The notes under the pieces: model-generated
The model's input: only the letters and a program-made list of their open reading frames with translations
Databases searched by the model: none
Told to the model about the DNA's origin: nothing
Translations under genes and position numbers: made by a program
From: UBA2966 sp965242505
GTDB taxonomy: Bacteria > Pseudomonadota > Alphaproteobacteria > UBA2966
Assembly (NCBI GenBank): GCA_965242505.1
Contig: OZ251449.1
Span: 2,852,001-2,916,000, forward strand
Length of the DNA stretch: 64,000 nucleotides
Direction: 5' to 3'
Shown: positions 8,325 to 16,071 of the stretch, piece by piece
How the letters are laid out: every line of letters begins with the position of its first letter
How positions within the stretch are numbered: the first letter of the stretch is position 1

Positions 8325-9851
8325 TCAGTCGTCCAAGGTCCGCGCGACGCGGAACCCGAAGTTGTCGTTGCGGTACTCCAGCGGGAACCGGACCCGCTTG
8401 GCGGAGCGGACGTCCTTCGGATGGCTCCTCCAGGAACCGCCGCGCATGACGCGATGCCCGCAGTTTCCGCTCAACCTCGGCGATCCGTCGGCGGGCGCGC
8501 CCCGGTAGCTGTCGTTCCAGCAGTCCTCGACCCACTCCCAGGCGTTTCCGTGAACGTCGTGCAGTCCGAAGGCGTTCGGCGGGAACCCGCCGACGGGCAG
8601 CGTCCGCTTCCGGTACGCGCCCGTCCCGCCCTCTCCATACGACGACGTCCCGTTGTAGTTCGCCTGGTCCGGCGTGATCGTCGAACCCGTGTGGAACGGC
8701 GATCGACCGCCCGCCCGGGCGGCGTATTCCCATTCCGCTTCGCTGGGCAGGCGATAGGCCCGGCCCGTCTTCTCGCCGAGCCACGCGGCGTAGGCCCGCG
8801 CCGTGTTCCAGTCGACGCAGACGGCGGGATCGTCCTCGCCCTGCGGATATCCGGGATCGCGCCAGCTCTTCGAGGAGTCCCGGCGTCCGCCCGAGCCGGT
8901 TCGCACGTAGCAGGAATCTCCCGCGTCGTGCCCCGTCTCCTCGACGAAGGCCGTGAACTCCCTTCGCGTCACCTCGAACCGGCCGATGGCGAACGCGGCC
9001 ACGGCGACCTCGCGCGCCGGTCCCTCCGCGGCGTCGCGGGCCGATTCGCCCGGCGGCGAACCCATGACGAACGCGCCGCCCGGCGCCGTCACCATCTCCG
9101 GACACGTCTCGCAGTCCCTGAACGCCGCGCCCGGCGGCCGGTCCGGCAACGACAGCATCAGGAAGGCCGCGAGGCCGCCGAGGGCCAGGAGCGACGCGCC
9201 CGACCATGCGAGCCGCCACCCGGGGATACGGACGGGTCCCGCGGCCAGGGGGACGAGGTCCCGCGCGCCGGCGGCCGGGACGGCCGCGGGCTCCAGCCCC
9301 ACGTGGCGCAGGACCTCGTTGGCGTCGCGGACGCCCAGGACCTCGCCGATGCCGGACGCGCCGTGATCGGCGGCGTCTTCCAGGTTCGCCGCGGGAACGA
9401 CCAGCGTCACGGGAGCGGAGCCTTCCGCGGCGCGGCCGGCGAAACGCTCCCGCGTCGCGCGGAGCTTCTCCCCGACGAAATCCACCTCCCCCACCCGCAG
9501 ATCGACGTCGACGGTCCCCGTGGCCCACAGGACCGCGTCCGCGCTTTCGCCGGGCCCCGCCAGGCGCCCCGCCCGGTCCAGCGCGTGCGCGACCAGTACG
9601 GACAGCTGCCAGGAGTGGCCGTCGCCGATCTCGCCGGAGGCGTCCAGCCGGAAGCCGCCGGGCCCGAAGGGGCCCAGGGCCCGCTCGATCACGCCCGAGG
9701 GCTGGCGCACGAACGCGTCGTAGTCGGCGCTGATGGGCAGGACCGACGTCGTCCGGCCCAGGCAGATCTGCGAGACGGGCGCCGCCTCGCGCGTGATCCG
9801 CTCGATCTGAACGGGTCCCCTGGTGGTCGCGGCGAAGACGTGGACCTTCAT
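8325..9851 (-). CDS. Membrane-anchored Lon-like protease / formylglycine-generating-enzyme-like fusion
   Basis: A 508-residue protein with three parts. Residues 1-190 resemble the Lon (S16) proteolytic domain. GDGHSWQLS places a serine (80) where Lon has its nucleophile, and ATGTVDVDLRVGEVDFVGEKLRA places Lys129 where Lon has the catalytic lysine; VTLVVPAANLED matches the following Lon strand. There is no AAA ATPase part. Residues 213-236 are one membrane helix. Residues 245-505 are a formylglycine-generating/SUMF1-like domain (CPEMVTAPGGAFVMGSPPG, CVDWNTARAYAAWLGEKTG, LPSEAEWEYAARAG, GNAWEWVED, RGGSW). The reactive cysteines of true FGE after RGGS are absent (RSHPKDVRSAKR), so this domain probably binds rather than oxidises. 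It is the last gene of a three-gene ATGA-overlapped operon. The Lon-like call rests on motif order, not on a search. Confidence 0.7.
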   Translation of the reverse strand: MKVHVFAATTRGPVQIERITREAAPVSQICLGRTTSVLPISADYDAFVRQPSGVIERALGPFGPGGFRLDASGEIGDGHSWQLSVLVAHALDRAGRLAGPGESADAVLWATGTVDVDLRVGEVDFVGEKLRATRERFAGRAAEGSAPVTLVVPAANLEDAADHGASGIGEVLGVRDANEVLRHVGLEPAAVPAAGARDLVPLAAGPVRIPGWRLAWSGASLLALGGLAAFLMLSLPDRPPGAAFRDCETCPEMVTAPGGAFVMGSPPGESARDAAEGPAREVAVAAFAIGRFEVTRREFTAFVEETGHDAGDSCYVRTGSGGRRDSSKSWRDPGYPQGEDDPAVCVDWNTARAYAAWLGEKTGRAYRLPSEAEWEYAARAGGRSPFHTGSTITPDQANYNGTSSYGEGGTGAYRKRTLPVGGFPPNAFGLHDVHGNAWEWVEDCWNDSYRGAPADGSPRLSGNCGHRVMRGGSWRSHPKDVRSAKRVRFPLEYRNDNFGFRVARTLDD

Positions 9852-10399
9852 CCGTCGATGAATATCTCGCTTCCGGGGTCGCGAAGCGCCGCCAGCACGT
9901 CCGACCCGTTCTCGACGAGGATCTGGATCGTTCCGGCATGGGGCTCCGGCAGCGCGATCCGGCGGCACGTGTCGTCGCCGACGAACACCGCCAGCCATCT
10001 CGGATGACGGCCCGGCTCGTCCAGGGAGATGACGACGTAGGTCTGCGCCGGTTCGGCGCGCGACTGCTCGAAGCGGATGCGGCAGCCGGGGGCGGCGCGG
10101 CGCGCGACGGTCCCCGCCGCCGCCGCCGCGAGCTCGGGGATGCGATAGCCGGCGATCTTTCCGGTGAGGCGCCGCAGTTCGGCGCGAAGCGCGGGACTCT
10201 CGCGCAGCGCGGCCTCGAGGCCCGGGTCTTCGGCGCGCGCGCCGGTGACGTAGAGGTACAGGCGCCGCGGGGTGACGCGCCCGCCGGGCGCCGCGCCGGC
10301 GGCGGGGCTGCCCAGCGACGCTTCCGCCACGAGCGCGTCGAACACGCGTTCCGCGACCGCGAGGGCGTCGTCTCCGGGCGTCTCGATCCGTTCGTTCAT
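9848..10399 (-). CDS. Unknown 183-residue protein, middle gene of the Lon/FGE operon
   Basis: This gene overlaps both neighbours by four bases (ATGA), so it is almost certainly translated with them. No family was recognised. Residues 1-110 are helical and Ala/Arg-rich. Residues 110-183 look like a compact beta-rich domain (RIRFEQSRAEP, TYVVISL, TIQILVEN) ending in GSEIFIDG. There is no signal peptide or membrane helix. Its fixed place between a large unknown protein and a membrane protease-like protein suggests an adaptor or substrate role; that is inference from gene order only. Confidence 0.6.
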   Translation of the reverse strand: MNERIETPGDDALAVAERVFDALVAEASLGSPAAGAAPGGRVTPRRLYLYVTGARAEDPGLEAALRESPALRAELRRLTGKIAGYRIPELAAAAAGTVARRAAPGCRIRFEQSRAEPAQTYVVISLDEPGRHPRWLAVFVGDDTCRRIALPEPHAGTIQILVENGSDVLAALRDPGSEIFIDG

Positions 10400-11907
10400 C
10401 GCGCGACTCCGTAGATGCGGGCGAACTGTTCGCTGAACACGCCGCGGTCGCGGGCGAACCGGCCGTCGAGACCGGCCTCGTCCTCCTCCGCCCGTTCGGA
10501 TACCCGCAGGAATGCGCGGATCTGGTCGCTGATCGTCGCCAGCGCCCCGGCGCCGGCCTCGTACAGGGCGTCCGATCCGGGCCGGCCCACGACCGTGTTC
10601 TCGAATCCCTTGCGCGAGAGTCCCGCGAAGGCGCGCTTCGCGAGGTCGCGCGCGACCCGCGACCGCTCGTCCCCGGGAACCCGTTCCGCGTCCTCGTCCG
10701 CCCGCAGCGCCACGTGCAGCGCCGCGCGCAGCGCGTCGTTGACGCGCGCGTCCAGCGCGGCGAGCCGCTGGCGCCATTCCCGGTACGTCTCGGCGCCGGC
10801 GCAGGCGACGAGCTCGTTCAGGGCGTCGCCGGCGTCCCGCCGCCTCGCGGCCTGCGACAGCCGGGCCTGGACGTCTCCGAAGACCTCGGCGCGCATCAGG
10901 GACCACGGCAGCCGGCGCGCCCGCGGGCCGTGCTCCATCAGACGGTCCAGGGCGGCCAGGTCCACCTTGTTCAGGAACCGGACGCCATCGAGAGGCTGCT
11001 CCCGCAGGAGCGAAAGCGGGGACGCCCACGCGGCGGTCGTCTCCGCGTCGTCCAGGAGCCGGGCGACGTCGACCTCGCCCGCCTCGCGGTCGGGGCCGAC
11101 CGGACGGGCGCGTTCGACGGCCTCGCGGTCCATCGCGACGTCGAGGGCCGAAAGGAACGCCATGTAGGCGTCGAACACGCTTCGGAACAGACGGAAGTTC
11201 CTCGCCTCGTCGTCCACGGACTTCTCCCGCCAGAACGCCAGGACCGTGGCGTCCTCGACGACCAGCGTCGCCGCCCCGGACCTCGCGTAGTCGAGCAGCT
11301 CCCGGAACTTGCCCTGCGTCTGGATGCTCGGCAGGTGCTCCCTCAGGTACGCGTACAGGCGCCGTTCGATCCCGTTCGCCGCGTCCCGGACACCGCTGCC
11401 CGTCACCGGCGGCTTCAGCATGGCCTGGAACTCGTCGTCGACGGCGGCGTAGCCGACGGCGCCGCAGAGGAACTCGAACAGGGCGGCGAGGACCGGCATC
11501 CCGGAGAAGCCGACGTTGAAGACGCCGTCGTCGTAGCGCGCGGCGACCCCCTCCGCCGTCAGCTCGCATCCGGGACGCCGCCAGCCCGAGGCGGCCACGG
11601 CGTTCTCTATCCAGCCCCGGAACCCGGGACCGGTGGCGCGTTCCGGCCCCAGCAGCAGATGTTCGTAGGAACCGCGGCGCGGCGCGCACGAGTCGGCCAC
11701 GTTGACCAGGTGGCACAGTTGCAGGACGGGCGCGGCGTAGGACCGGCAGACGATCAGCCGGTTGAGGCGGCGGCACGCCCTGGCGGAATAATGGGCGGCG
11801 CCGTCCGGGGTCGTGGAGTCCGCCACCGCGCGGAGGGCGGCGCGCAACTCGCCGCTCTGTCCCGCCTCCAGGACGAGGCTCGCCGCGCGTTTCACTTCGA
11901 GCGACAT
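10396..11907 (-). CDS. Unknown 503-residue protein, first gene of the Lon/FGE operon
   Basis: A soluble, mostly helical protein with no family recognised and no Walker, HEXXH or other catalytic motif seen. The N-terminal half has several Cys (CRRLNRLIVC, LQLCHLVNVADSC). The middle has an ATLVVEDATVLAFW strand and the C-terminus is arginine-rich. The start ATG at 11907 lies 184 bases from the divergent small gene, leaving room for a promoter. The stop overlaps the next start (ATGA). Code composition matches the neighbouring core genes, so there is no sign of recent transfer. Confidence 0.65.
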   Translation of the reverse strand: MSLEVKRAASLVLEAGQSGELRAALRAVADSTTPDGAAHYSARACRRLNRLIVCRSYAAPVLQLCHLVNVADSCAPRRGSYEHLLLGPERATGPGFRGWIENAVAASGWRRPGCELTAEGVAARYDDGVFNVGFSGMPVLAALFEFLCGAVGYAAVDDEFQAMLKPPVTGSGVRDAANGIERRLYAYLREHLPSIQTQGKFRELLDYARSGAATLVVEDATVLAFWREKSVDDEARNFRLFRSVFDAYMAFLSALDVAMDREAVERARPVGPDREAGEVDVARLLDDAETTAAWASPLSLLREQPLDGVRFLNKVDLAALDRLMEHGPRARRLPWSLMRAEVFGDVQARLSQAARRRDAGDALNELVACAGAETYREWRQRLAALDARVNDALRAALHVALRADEDAERVPGDERSRVARDLAKRAFAGLSRKGFENTVVGRPGSDALYEAGAGALATISDQIRAFLRVSERAEEDEAGLDGRFARDRGVFSEQFARIYGVAR

Positions 11908-12091
11908 GTCCGCGTTTCACCTCGGCGCTCTCGATACCGACGGGACCGCAGAGTACAGGAACCGGGCGGACGTGTGGCGTCGAAGATCGGAAACCCGCGC
12001 GCCTGGCGCGACCGCCGCCGGTGGGTTAACTTCGGCGCCCGGGGCGCGGCCCGCGCCGCGTCCGGGCCGGAAGGCCCCGGAGGGAGCATCC

Positions 12092-12340
12092 ATGCCGTTC
12101 TACAAACCGGACCTCGGCGCCAACCCCGACGACCCGTTCGCCCGCGACGCCGACGGCAGGCTGGTCAGGCGGACGTTCTGGCTCGACATGAGCGACCGCT
12201 CCCTGGCGCTCGCCATGACCCGGGGGGTCGGCGCCGCTCTGACCGCGGCGGAGAAGCGCGCCCATCTCGAGGACGTCGGCCGTTCCCACCTGATCGACGA
12301 GGTCTGCGCGCCGGAGATCCTGCCGCCCGAGCGCGGCTGA
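12092..12340 (+). CDS. Small protein of unknown function (82 aa)
   Basis: A short frame starting MPFYKPDLGANPDDPF and ending LPPERG, with a strong GGAGGGAG ribosome site eight bases before the ATG. The sequence is ordinary acidic-basic mix with no membrane segment (FWLDMSDRSLALAM, then TAAEKRAHLEDVG). The ribosome site and codon use support a real gene. It is divergent from the Lon/FGE operon and ends where the large repeat array begins. The function is not recognised. Confidence 0.6.
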   Translation: MPFYKPDLGANPDDPFARDADGRLVRRTFWLDMSDRSLALAMTRGVGAALTAAEKRAHLEDVGRSHLIDEVCAPEILPPERG

Positions 12341-12364
12341 CGCGGCGCGGCGGGCCGGGGCCGT

Positions 12365-13505
12365 ATGCGCTCCTCTCCCCTGCCGTGACCCCCACCCCGA
12401 CCCTCCCCCTGCAAGGGAGAGGGAGAACAAGAGGGGACGGGAAAGGGCCATTGACGCTCCTCCCCCCCTGACCATCCATACTCCTCCCCCCTGACAGGGG
12501 GGAGGTCGGGAGGGGGGTCCGCGGCCCCGCAACGCCGTTCGCGCTCCGCTCCCCTGGCGTGACCCCCACCCCGACCCTCCCCCTGCAAGGGGGAGGGAGA
12601 AGAAGGGGGGACGCGGAGGGAGCCGTCGACGCTCCTCCCCCCTGACAGGGGGGAGGTCGGGAGGGGGGTCCGCGGCCCCGCAACGCCGTTCGCGCTCCGC
12701 TCCCCTGGCGCGACCCCCACCCCGACCCTCCCCCTGCAAGGGGGAGGGAGAACGTAAGGGGACGCGGAGGGAGCCGTCGACGCTCCTCCCCCCTGACCAT
12801 CCATGCTCCATCCCCCCCTGCCCCCCTGACCATCCATACTCCTCCCCCCTGACAGGGGGGAGGTCGGGAGGGGGGTCCGCGGCCCCGCAACGCCGCCGTT
12901 CGCGCTCCGCTCCTCTGGCGTGACCCCCACCCCGACCCTCCCCCTGCAAGGGAGAGGGAGAACAAGAGGGGACGGGAAAGGGCCATTGACGCTCCTCCCC
13001 CCTGACCATCCATGCTCCATCCCCCCTGACCATCCATACTCCTCCCCCCTGACAGGGGGGAGGTCGGGAGGGGGGTCCGCGGCCCCGCAACGCCGCCGTT
13101 CGCGCTCCGCTCCCCTGGCGCGACCCCCACCCCGACCCTCCCCCTGCAAGGGAGAGGGAGAACAAGAGGGGACGGGAGGAGGGCGGACCGCGGCCCCGCA
13201 ACGCCGTTCGCGCTCCGCTCCCCTGGCGGGACCCCCACCCCGGCCCTCCCCCTGCAAGGGAGAGGGAGAACAAGAGGGGACGGGAGGGGGGTGGACGCGG
13301 CCCGCAACGCCGTTCGCGCTCCGCTCCTCTGGCGTGACCCCCACCCCGGCCCTCCCCCTGCAAGGGAGAGGGAGAAGAAGGGGGGAGGTCGGGAGGGGGG
13401 TGGACGCGATCCTGCAACGCCGTTCGCGCTCCGCTCCCCTGGCGTGACCCCCACCCCGACCCTCCCCCTGCAAGGGGGAGGGAGAACGTAAGGGGATGGA
13501 GGGGT
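12365..13505. repeat. Long array of composite palindromic repeats
   Basis: About 1.14 kb without genes. Eight family A hairpins (near 12388, 12560, 12712, 12922, 13122, 13232, 13335 and 13447), mostly separated by family B hairpins, form a unit of roughly 110-210 bases that starts CGCCGTTCGCGCTCCGCTCC. Some units carry an extra CTCCCCCCTGACCATCCAT block and later ones lack the family B part, showing expansion and partial deletion. Family A copies carry either CTGCAAGGGGGAGG or CTGCAAGGGAGAGG as the right arm. The array lies between a gene ending at 12340 and the 3' end of the reductase gene. Confidence 0.9.
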
Positions 13506-13536
13506 GGACCGCGGTTCTGCGACGCCGCGCGGTCGC

Positions 13537-16071
13537 CTACCGCGCGGCGGCGAGCAGGATGCCGGTGGCTTCCGCGGTGGCGATGGTGATGGAGCGCAGG
13601 TCCTCGGGCTCGATGTTGTGGACGTTCGTCTTGCCGGCGCAGCGCGCCATCATCGAGCACTCGCTGTTGGACGCCTTGAGGTAGTTGGCGGCGCCCGCGC
13701 GCAGCTCCTCGCGCGTCAGGTCGGGCGGGAAGACGATGGCCTGGCGGTTTCCCGACGGCGCGATCTCGCCGCCGAGCGCGAGCCCCATCGAGACGCCGAC
13801 GATGCCGACGCGGCAGCCGAGCCCGAGCAGCTTGGCGAGGTCGGTCCCCGACCGGATGCCGCCGAAACAGGCGATCTCGATGTCGCCCTCGCGCTTCAGG
13901 GCGCGCAGCCTGCGCACCGTGTCGCGCACCGCCGACAGGTCGGGAGCGCCTTCGAGCTCGGGCCACTCGCTCTCGATTCCGATCGTCGAGTCGACGACCA
14001 GAAGATCGAAGCCGTTGTCGAGGGCGAACGGGACCGCCGCGTCGACGTTGGATGCGCGGACCACGAGCCCGAGGGCCTGTCCCTCCCGCGCCCGCACCGC
14101 CGGCGGCGGGCGGAAGGCCTCGCCGGTCACGTGGACGACGGCGGCGGCGTCCGGGTCCGGCGCGCTCTCGCCGGGCGCGGCGAGCTGCAACCAGGGGACG
14201 TCCCGATGCAGGCGGCGGAAGCCCACGTAGGCGACGCCGGAGTCCACCATGCCGGCGGCCAGTCCCTCGCGGACCTCGTCGGGGGCGCCGTCGAAGCCGG
14301 TCGCCATCAGGGGGTACTTCATCGTCAGGGACCCGCCCGCGACGCCGGTTTCCGTGACGCACGAGTCGCGGTAGGGGTCGATCACGAGGCGCGACAGGTT
14401 GGCCGAGAGGAACACCAGGTCGTCGATCGTCGGCGGGCGGTCCTCCGGGAACGGGTTCTCGCGGTTCTGCATGCGCTTGAACAGCATGGCCCGCTGTCCG
14501 GCCTCGTCGGACGGCTCCATGCGCGCCATGGCGAAGATGTCCTCGCGGTTCCACACCGTGTAGTCGGCCGAGCCGTTCTCCGCGTCGCAGCGGTAGCAGC
14601 GCGCCGCCTCGTCGCGCGCCGTCCGGGCGTCGTAGCGCGACTCGATCTCCGGGAACGCCGCCGGGTTCTCGCCGAGGCCGTGGAACTCCTGCTCCTGGCG
14701 CGGAAAGAGCTCCCACTTGGGATCCTGGGCGACGGGCGCGCGCCGCGTGCGATAGGGGGTGCGGTAGGGCGCGGGGTTCTCGTCGCCTTCCAGATACGCC
14801 TTGACGTAGTAGGCCGCGCGATGGCCGTGGTTCATGGCCATGACGATGGTCGAGCCCCCGAAGGCGCCGTCCCCGGCCGCGAAGACGCCGGCGTCCGCCG
14901 TGCGCATCGAATCGAAGTCGGCGCGGACGCGGTCCCGGTCCATGAGGCCGAGGCGGTCGAGGTGGCCGCTCTCCGCCTGCTGGCCGACCGCGGAGATCAC
15001 CATGCCGCAGGGGATGTCGCGCTCCGTCCCCGCCACGGGGATGGCCCGGCGGCGGCCGTCCTCCTCCGGGTCTCCCATCCTGGTGATGACGCACCGCAGC
15101 GCGATCTCGTTGCCGCTTTTCACCACGGCGACCTGCTGGGTGTTGTAGACGAACTCGACGCCTTCCTTGACGGCGCCGTGGAGCTCGTCCTTGCGGGCGG
15201 GGATCTGCTCCGGTCCCCGGCGATAGACGACCTTGACGCGCTTGCAGCCGGGCAGGCGCCTGGCCACGCGGCAGGCGTCCATGGCGACGTCGCCGCCGCC
15301 GACGACCACGACGGTCTCGGGCAGCTCCGGCCGCTCGCCCCCGTTGACGCGCCGCAGGAAGGACACGCCGTCGACGACGCGCGGGTCGTCGTCGCCGGGC
15401 ACGCCCATGGTCTTGCCCCACCAGGAGCCGATGCAGAGCAGCACCGCGTCGTGCCGTTCCTTGAGCTGGTCGAGGGTCACGTCGCGTCCGAGCGCGGCGC
15501 CGAGGTGGACCTTGACCCCTGGACAGCGGTCGAGGATCCGGTCCATGTCCTCCTGGATGATCCCCGCCGGAAGCCGGAAGGCCGGGATGCCCCAGACCAT
15601 CATGCCGCCGAGGCGGTCGGTCATCTCGTAGAGGTGGACTTCGTAGCCCGCCTCGGCCAGGTCCTGCGCGGCGGTCATGCCGGCCGGTCCCGAACCGACG
15701 ATGCCCACGGTCTCGTCCCTGGTGACGGCGACGGGGGGCTGGCGGCGGTCCCTTCCGAGCTGGTCCATGACGAAACGCTTGAGGTTGCGGATGGCCAGGG
15801 GGCCGTCGGAGTCGGCGCGGCGGCAGGCCGGCTCGCACGGGGCGTCGCAGACCCGGCCGCAGATGGAGCTGAACGGGTTGGTGGCGGTGATGGCCTCGAA
15901 GGCCTCCTCGATCCTGTCCTCCCAGATGTGGGCGATGTAGGACGGCGCGTCCGTGCCGATGGGGCAGGCCACCTGGCAGGGCGCCGGCACGAAATGGGTG
16001 TCGTCGGCGTCGCCGAGGAGCTCGGGCGGGTATTCGACGTTCGCCCGCGGCGGCGCTTCCCGGACGCTCAT
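13537..16071 (-). CDS. GltD-like FAD/iron-sulfur oxidoreductase with a C-terminal glutamate-synthase-type barrel
   Basis: An 844-residue protein. Residues 30-105 have the cysteine pattern of the GltD N-terminus (CQVACPIG, CGRVCDAPCEPAC) that holds [4Fe-4S] clusters. GIVGSGPAGMTAA is the FAD loop, VVVVGGGDVAMDACRVARRL the NAD(P)H loop, and AAGDGAFG the closing FAD contact. After about residue 550 comes a second part resembling a degenerate FMN barrel of the glutamate synthase large chain (FDLLVVDSTIGIES, ACFGGIRSGTDLAKLLGLG, then ECSMMARCAGK). Normal GltD is about 480 residues. It should feed electrons to the FMN protein encoded just upstream; the starts and stops overlap (ATGA). Confidence 0.85.
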   Translation of the reverse strand: MSVREAPPRANVEYPPELLGDADDTHFVPAPCQVACPIGTDAPSYIAHIWEDRIEEAFEAITATNPFSSICGRVCDAPCEPACRRADSDGPLAIRNLKRFVMDQLGRDRRQPPVAVTRDETVGIVGSGPAGMTAAQDLAEAGYEVHLYEMTDRLGGMMVWGIPAFRLPAGIIQEDMDRILDRCPGVKVHLGAALGRDVTLDQLKERHDAVLLCIGSWWGKTMGVPGDDDPRVVDGVSFLRRVNGGERPELPETVVVVGGGDVAMDACRVARRLPGCKRVKVVYRRGPEQIPARKDELHGAVKEGVEFVYNTQQVAVVKSGNEIALRCVITRMGDPEEDGRRRAIPVAGTERDIPCGMVISAVGQQAESGHLDRLGLMDRDRVRADFDSMRTADAGVFAAGDGAFGGSTIVMAMNHGHRAAYYVKAYLEGDENPAPYRTPYRTRRAPVAQDPKWELFPRQEQEFHGLGENPAAFPEIESRYDARTARDEAARCYRCDAENGSADYTVWNREDIFAMARMEPSDEAGQRAMLFKRMQNRENPFPEDRPPTIDDLVFLSANLSRLVIDPYRDSCVTETGVAGGSLTMKYPLMATGFDGAPDEVREGLAAGMVDSGVAYVGFRRLHRDVPWLQLAAPGESAPDPDAAAVVHVTGEAFRPPPAVRAREGQALGLVVRASNVDAAVPFALDNGFDLLVVDSTIGIESEWPELEGAPDLSAVRDTVRRLRALKREGDIEIACFGGIRSGTDLAKLLGLGCRVGIVGVSMGLALGGEIAPSGNRQAIVFPPDLTREELRAGAANYLKASNSECSMMARCAGKTNVHNIEPEDLRSITIATAEATGILLAAAR

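Noticed and set aside
6091..9939. A 1282-codon minus-strand frame
   Set aside because: It spans repeats and the shadows of the tautomerase, dioxygenase and FGE-like genes; the true genes have motifs in other frames.
12026..15838. A 1270-codon open frame on the minus strand across the repeat array
   Set aside because: It crosses the repeats and runs antiframe to the GltD-like gene; its sequence is only Gly/Arg/Pro from GC-rich hairpins and shows no family motif.
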